DNA from: Isoetes taiwanensis
Lineage: Eukaryota; Streptophyta; Lycopodiopsida; Isoetales; Isoetaceae
Length of the DNA stretch: 64,000 nucleotides
Assembly (NCBI GenBank): GCA_021234155.1
Contig: JAJEKV010000012.1
Coordinates: 2,361,436-2,425,435 of the forward strand
Reading direction: 5' to 3'
Part shown: in pieces, positions 59,915 through 64,000 of the stretch
Layout of the letters: every line of letters begins with the position of its first letter
Numbering within the stretch: the stretch's first letter is position 1
Notes under the pieces: model-generated
The model's input: only the letters and a program-made list of their open reading frames with translations
What the model was told of the DNA's origin: nothing
Databases searched by the model: none
Translations under genes and position numbers: made by a program

Positions 59915-62900
59915 CCGACAAATAGGAATTGTGTCTCCCGGGTGGTCTCATGGAACTGCCGAGGCTTCCCTTTGGCGTAAGGGGGGTCCGAACTCCGCGG
60001 GCGTACGGTATGGATCTCATCTTCCTCATGGAGACATGGGAGCATGTCGACACAAAGCTACCCGATTTGCCGGGTTACCAACATTTCTCGGTCTTCAATA
60101 ACACCATGACAGACCGGGTCATGGTGGAGTGGCTTGCTACTACCGGACAACCTTGGCATATTCGGGTTACCCTCCGTAAGACGATGGACACAACCGGTAC
60201 TTCGGGTTCGCGGTGCATAATACCGCTGGCAACCCTCTTTTTTCCGTGTTATTTCCCTCACGCAGACAAAGACCTTCTATCGCAGCCACCCCGTCGCGGA
60301 TAGGATGGACCCGTATGTCGATCTATATGATGACATACAAAGAAGATCGCCATTGGGTAGGGTCGTCCTTCTTGGAGATTTCAATGCAGGACGGACAGAG
60401 TAGAGCAGCCTACGCGACTTGACCCCCTCGGCCGACGATGTCCTGCAGCTCGCCCGCAGTAGTAGGCCGCTGGTCGGATGACGGCCTGTGTCACTTTCGC
60501 TTTGTGCATTGTTCTCGCTATGTGGCATTTTTGACTTGATAATTTGCAATGGCTTTCCAAAGGTCGATTCTCCAAGTGCACATGCGCATTGTGACAATCG
60601 TGGGGAGGGTCTAGTGTGGTGGACTATGTGCTTGTAGTTGCGCTAAGATATGCATCTCATCGGGCCGTTTCCGGGTGGGCACACCCACCGGGATGAGGAG
60701 GTCGACTCGCATCACCTCCCACTTTATTTGGACCTCGGTTTGGCGAGCTGTGAACCCCACTATGCCACCCCCCCCCTCGGTTGAGACTTCGATTATGAGC
60801 AGGCAGAGGACTACGCCGAGATGCTCATGAACGCCCCTCCGGTAGTGCGCGAGACCTCCACACTAGAGCGGCAGATGCACTCAAACCGACTCGCTATTAT
60901 TACGGGATGCAATGGACAGTGCTTTTCGTCGCGCCGCCGTGGTCAAGAATATTCGCCAGAATCGATGGTTTGATGCGGATGTAAAGAACGCAAGCTGCAG
61001 CTCCGTCACATCCCGGATCCGTAACCCGCTTTGCAAAAGCCACCACCGCAGCAGCGCCTATCGGAAGGACACAAAGGCGCGGTACCTGCCAAGCATCGGG
61101 GAGATGTTCGCCGGCTGACACTCATCCTCGAACCTTTTGCCAGAGTGCTTCAAAGGCCAGCCCAGCCTACAGGGGACATCACACGAGGCGGGGGAAAAAG
61201 ATTGCGCGGCTCTATGACCCGCCAGTGGGACGCCAGACGCCCATACCCCCACGGGATGGCCCCCATTGGTTCTCGTGGATGAGGATGTTGAGGAGGGCCC
61301 GCAACGCTAGCTAATGGGAAGGCAACCGACCTCGATGGTATGCGTGCCGAAGTTACTCAAAGTGGGCGTGGCAGCCGCTTGTGCCGGTCCTCACTACCTG
61401 CTCAACGTGAGCATTGCGGGAGGGTTTCCCGACAATGGACCCAAGCGAGGGTTGTTCCCATTCACAAAGCGGGCGACCCACCTTTGTCCCGCCAATTCTA
61501 ACGGACGATCATGGTCGGATTCAGATTTGCCAAACCGCTATCGGCATTCTCGAAGCGGCAGATTGACCGCGAGGCGCTGATGTCGCGAGCCCTCACACAG
61601 TAAGGCTTTCGACCCCGCCACTCAACGATTGACCATATCTTTACGCCTGGCGGGCGATTGAAGACAAAGGAATCACCGGTTTGGACTTGTATTGTTGCTT
61701 TGTGGACTTCGCAAAGGCTTTGATCGGTCCCAGGGAAAAGTTGTGGGCTGGGATCAAGGTCAATCGGGGCTCCGGCTGCGTGCGTAATGCCATATACGTT
61801 GTATGAGAGTTGTTTTGGCGGGATGCGATCGACGGGCCAAGCATTTACCAAGAGGTATCGGGTCCGGCAGGTTGCCCCCCTCGCCGCACACTTTTTGGCC
61901 TCTACATTGATCATTTAGAGCCCCGGGCATCGAAAGCATGGGGATGGCATACATCTTTTGCACGGGTCATCCGGCCACCATCTATGCGACGATGTTGGCC
62001 CGCCGGGCCCACACCCCTTAAGATATGCAGCCTCACCTCGATGCCCTAGACACATTTTGTCGCTAAAGACATGCTGGCCAACCGCCAAGACTGTGGTGGT
62101 TCTCATATCCTCTTCACGCCACCCCATGCCCTCGTGACTCACATATCGGGATACTGTGGGCGTCGCCCACCTACAAGTACCTAGGGGTGGAGTTCCCTCC
62201 TCGCCTCCTGGCTGGAGGCGTCTATCCGCTATGGGTGAAAGAAGCCGAAAGCGCTTTATGCAATGCGTAACAACATCCACCAGCAGAGCTATATGATTGG
62301 GGCCATCACGACCGTTCGCACCGGTCGAACTCGCCCTTCAGACGGGTCGAGGTTAGGGGCCTATTGCCTCTTTGACGACTGGAATGACTTGGAGCAGTGC
62401 GTGAAGGCATTTTTGGCACGGGCACTTGGGTGAAACCTTCACTCCCCTATCGATTCGGGCCAAGTAGAAATCGATTCTTACGCTTCAACTGGCAGCCCTT
62501 GATAGACACATCGCCTATTTTCGAAAAGTGGTTACTATGGGTGATGCTCGGCCCCGCGACCGGGCTTACACCGTGGCCATGAGTCCGGCAGCCGCTTAGG
62601 GCCCTGTTGGGGGGTAAGAGATCGCTGGTTCGCCAGATGGAACGCGGCAGAGCACAGTGATGCGCATACTGGGTGCAAATGCCGATCGTGGACAAATCAC
62701 TGGGAGTACCTAGATGCTTGTTTCCTTGGCAAGCTCGGGGACCCCATTGCTCTAGAGCAGGTCAAATGGCCCATTACAAAGGAGCACATCAACCCCGTGT
62801 TAGCCCGGGCCTACGCCTCTACCACTGCGCTCCCAAATGCCCCCTGAAAAAGCCGCAGCTCATTGCCTCCATTCGCATCGTGCCCACCATCTTCGCGATC

Positions 62901-63390
62901 GAGACGGCAGTGGATTGGGGAGCCCCGCCAGAGCTGCTCGCTGGCCGGGCCAAACGGTGCCGCTTGAGGATGAGTCTCACACTTTCCGAGTTGAGTTGCC
63001 GCTCGGGCCGATTCGGGCCGACACGCCCCTTAGTACTACTGACGTGCCCTTGCATTTGCCGATGAACACACCGCCAAGATGCGTGCCCCGGGGTCATACA
63101 TCCAGAGGTAATTGGACTCGCGAGGTCACCTTTGCCCCCACCGGGTTGTCCACGACTAGGCACTACGGGTGGTGCATGACCGTATATATTGGGATGTTTC
63201 GCATTTTATATGATTAGCACGCTTTGTCACAGGCCGATTGTCGCCCGCGGTTTTTCCTCGAAAACCCTTTCGGGCGGGGTTTTTAATCCGGGTAGTAATC
63301 CGCTTGTCGCTTTTTTGTATTGGGTCCCATAGACCGATTGGTCTCCGTGGACGATAAAAGTAACTTCCTTCCTTCCTTCCTTCCCACCTT
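59915..63390 (+). mobile_element. LINE D: GC-rich non-L1-type LINE with endonuclease, RT and 3' end
   Basis: Endonuclease: VVSWNCRGFPLA at 59941, LIFLMETWEHVDTKLPDLPG at 60010, RVVLLGDFNAGR near 60356, VDSHHLPLYLDLG at 60702 (the S-D-H-like end). RT: ATDLDGMRAE near 61322, VVPIHKAGD at 61449, RTIMVG near 61500, SRALTQ and FRPRHSTIDHIF near 61590, FGLYIDHLE at 61893, and TATGCGACGATG at 61983 where YADD needs one more G. The 3' end has a CGAAAACCC/GGGTTTT hairpin (63249-63290) and a (TTCC)n tail at 63364-63385. Many one-base indels break the frame. The element is far richer in G+C and CpG than its flanks. Confidence 0.85.
63249..63300 (+). terminator. LINE D 3' terminal hairpin motif
   Basis: GGTTTTTCCTCGAAAACCC followed by TTTCGGGCGGGGTTTTTAATCC. 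The same motif occurs at 35979. In many LINEs such a 3' structure is what the reverse transcriptase recognises; that role here is inference. Confidence 0.5.
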
Positions 63391-63639
63391 GAATTGATGC
63401 TATCCGCAGCATCATGAGTCTTCCCACCTTGAAATCCTGCATTAACTTTACAATATATTTATTTACATAATTACTAGCTTATACAAGGTTTAAGCGATTA
63501 GTTCTGATAGTAAAATTATATTTACTCTAGGCTTTAACAATATTTACAACACTTACATACATCTTAACGTGGTTATATAAACACTAATCATAATTTAGAC
63601 AATGATGTTACATAGATAAGGTTTTGATTATCACACACG

Positions 63640-64000
63640 AGAATTAAACATGTGCTTCTTATTCTCTTCCTTGGGCCCTGCATTACCCTTAAAAGTATAT
63701 ATCAAAGATACACTAGACCATGCCTACCGAAGCCGCTCACACAAGAAAAAACAATGCTCAATACTCTCAACCCTTTGCTTATATAAAGGGACGAGCTCTG
63801 AAATTGATTATCAATTTTATGGACTAGCTTGTTGACTCTGAGGCATCTATGGATCACTTGCCACCACAAAACTGCCACTTTGGGATGAAGCAACTTATCC
63901 CATACCCATGTCCAAACACTTTTCCACTGTGGCTAAGGGACCTGAAGATGCCATCTATTAGACGGAGGCAAGATTTCAGAATGCAGAAGCAATTTATACA
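63640..64000 (-). mobile_element. L1-type LINE: zinc-finger C-terminal domain, running off the edge
   Basis: The minus strand reads WKSVWTWVWDKLLHPKVAVL then WWQVIHRCLRVNKLVHKI, then in another frame PLYKQRVESIEHCFFLCERL. This is the zf-RVT domain that ends plant L1 ORF2 (PKV-FLW...R-LPT...CPLC...E-H-F--C), with its first Cys lost. The RT would lie beyond the right edge. Confidence 0.7.

Noticed and set aside
1-64000. Organelle DNA insertion, rRNA genes or telomere arrays
   Set aside because: No chloroplast or mitochondrial gene, rRNA core sequence or regular telomere repeat was recognised anywhere in the window.

Overview
This window looks like nuclear DNA from a land plant. Introns are GT-AG with plant-like signals, there is a P-class pentatricopeptide repeat (PPR) gene, a decayed ALFIN-LIKE PHD-finger gene, and Copia, chromodomain-gypsy and LINE remnants. 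There are no operons, ribosome binding sites or rRNA/tRNA genes. Several LINEs are not of the usual angiosperm L1 type: their endonuclease has an ETW motif and their RT reads QGCPLSP-like/IDELE-like/YADD. That makes me lean toward a seed-free plant such as a fern, but this is inference from memory of protein style, not a placement. || Layout. 1-1.5 kb: decayed L1-type LINE endonuclease (minus). 1.5-9.6 kb: unreadable intergenic DNA. 9.6 kb: tRNA-like SINE. 10.2-11.1 kb: three tandem copies of a ~300-bp unit. 14.2-18.6 kb: GC-rich retroelement-like DNA and a LINE 3' end with poly(A). 21.4-22.1 kb: a duplicated exon-like block of an unknown gene. 28.4-30.1 kb: five-exon ALFIN-LIKE pseudogene (minus). 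31.9-32.3 kb: nested tandem duplication. 32.6-35.0 kb: LINE B (minus). 35.2-36.1 kb: duplicated block ending in a LINE-like 3' motif. 38.65-41.24 kb: a pile of three retroelement pieces: gypsy integrase/chromodomain end (plus), LINE 3' end (minus), and a Copia 5' LTR-PBS-gag-protease piece (minus). 42.2-43.3 kb: the only convincing intact gene, a PPR protein (minus). 45.3-45.8 kb: a 443-bp terminal-inverted-repeat element. 46.3-50.5 kb: LINE C, nearly full length with ORF1 and ORF2 (minus, decayed). 50.6-51.2 kb: three short tandem duplications. 53.6-55.2 kb: LINE tail, poly(A) and a fold-back. 55.9-58.5 kb: Copia reverse transcriptase/RNase H (minus), split by a 1,540-bp TTAA-flanked, piggyBac-like element. 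59.9-63.4 kb: LINE D, GC-rich (plus). 63.6-64 kb: zinc-finger end of an L1-type LINE (minus), running off the edge. || How it fits together: one small island of host coding DNA (the PPR gene, with the dead ALFIN-LIKE copy about 12 kb away) lies in a mostly decayed transposon landscape. Several insertions can be ordered. The TTAA element entered the Copia RT after the Copia arrived. The Copia 5' piece, LINE end and gypsy end abut each other. Local tandem duplications of about 18-380 bp are unusually frequent. Many conserved frames are broken by single-base indels, often in short homopolymers, so either long decay or residual assembly error should be considered.
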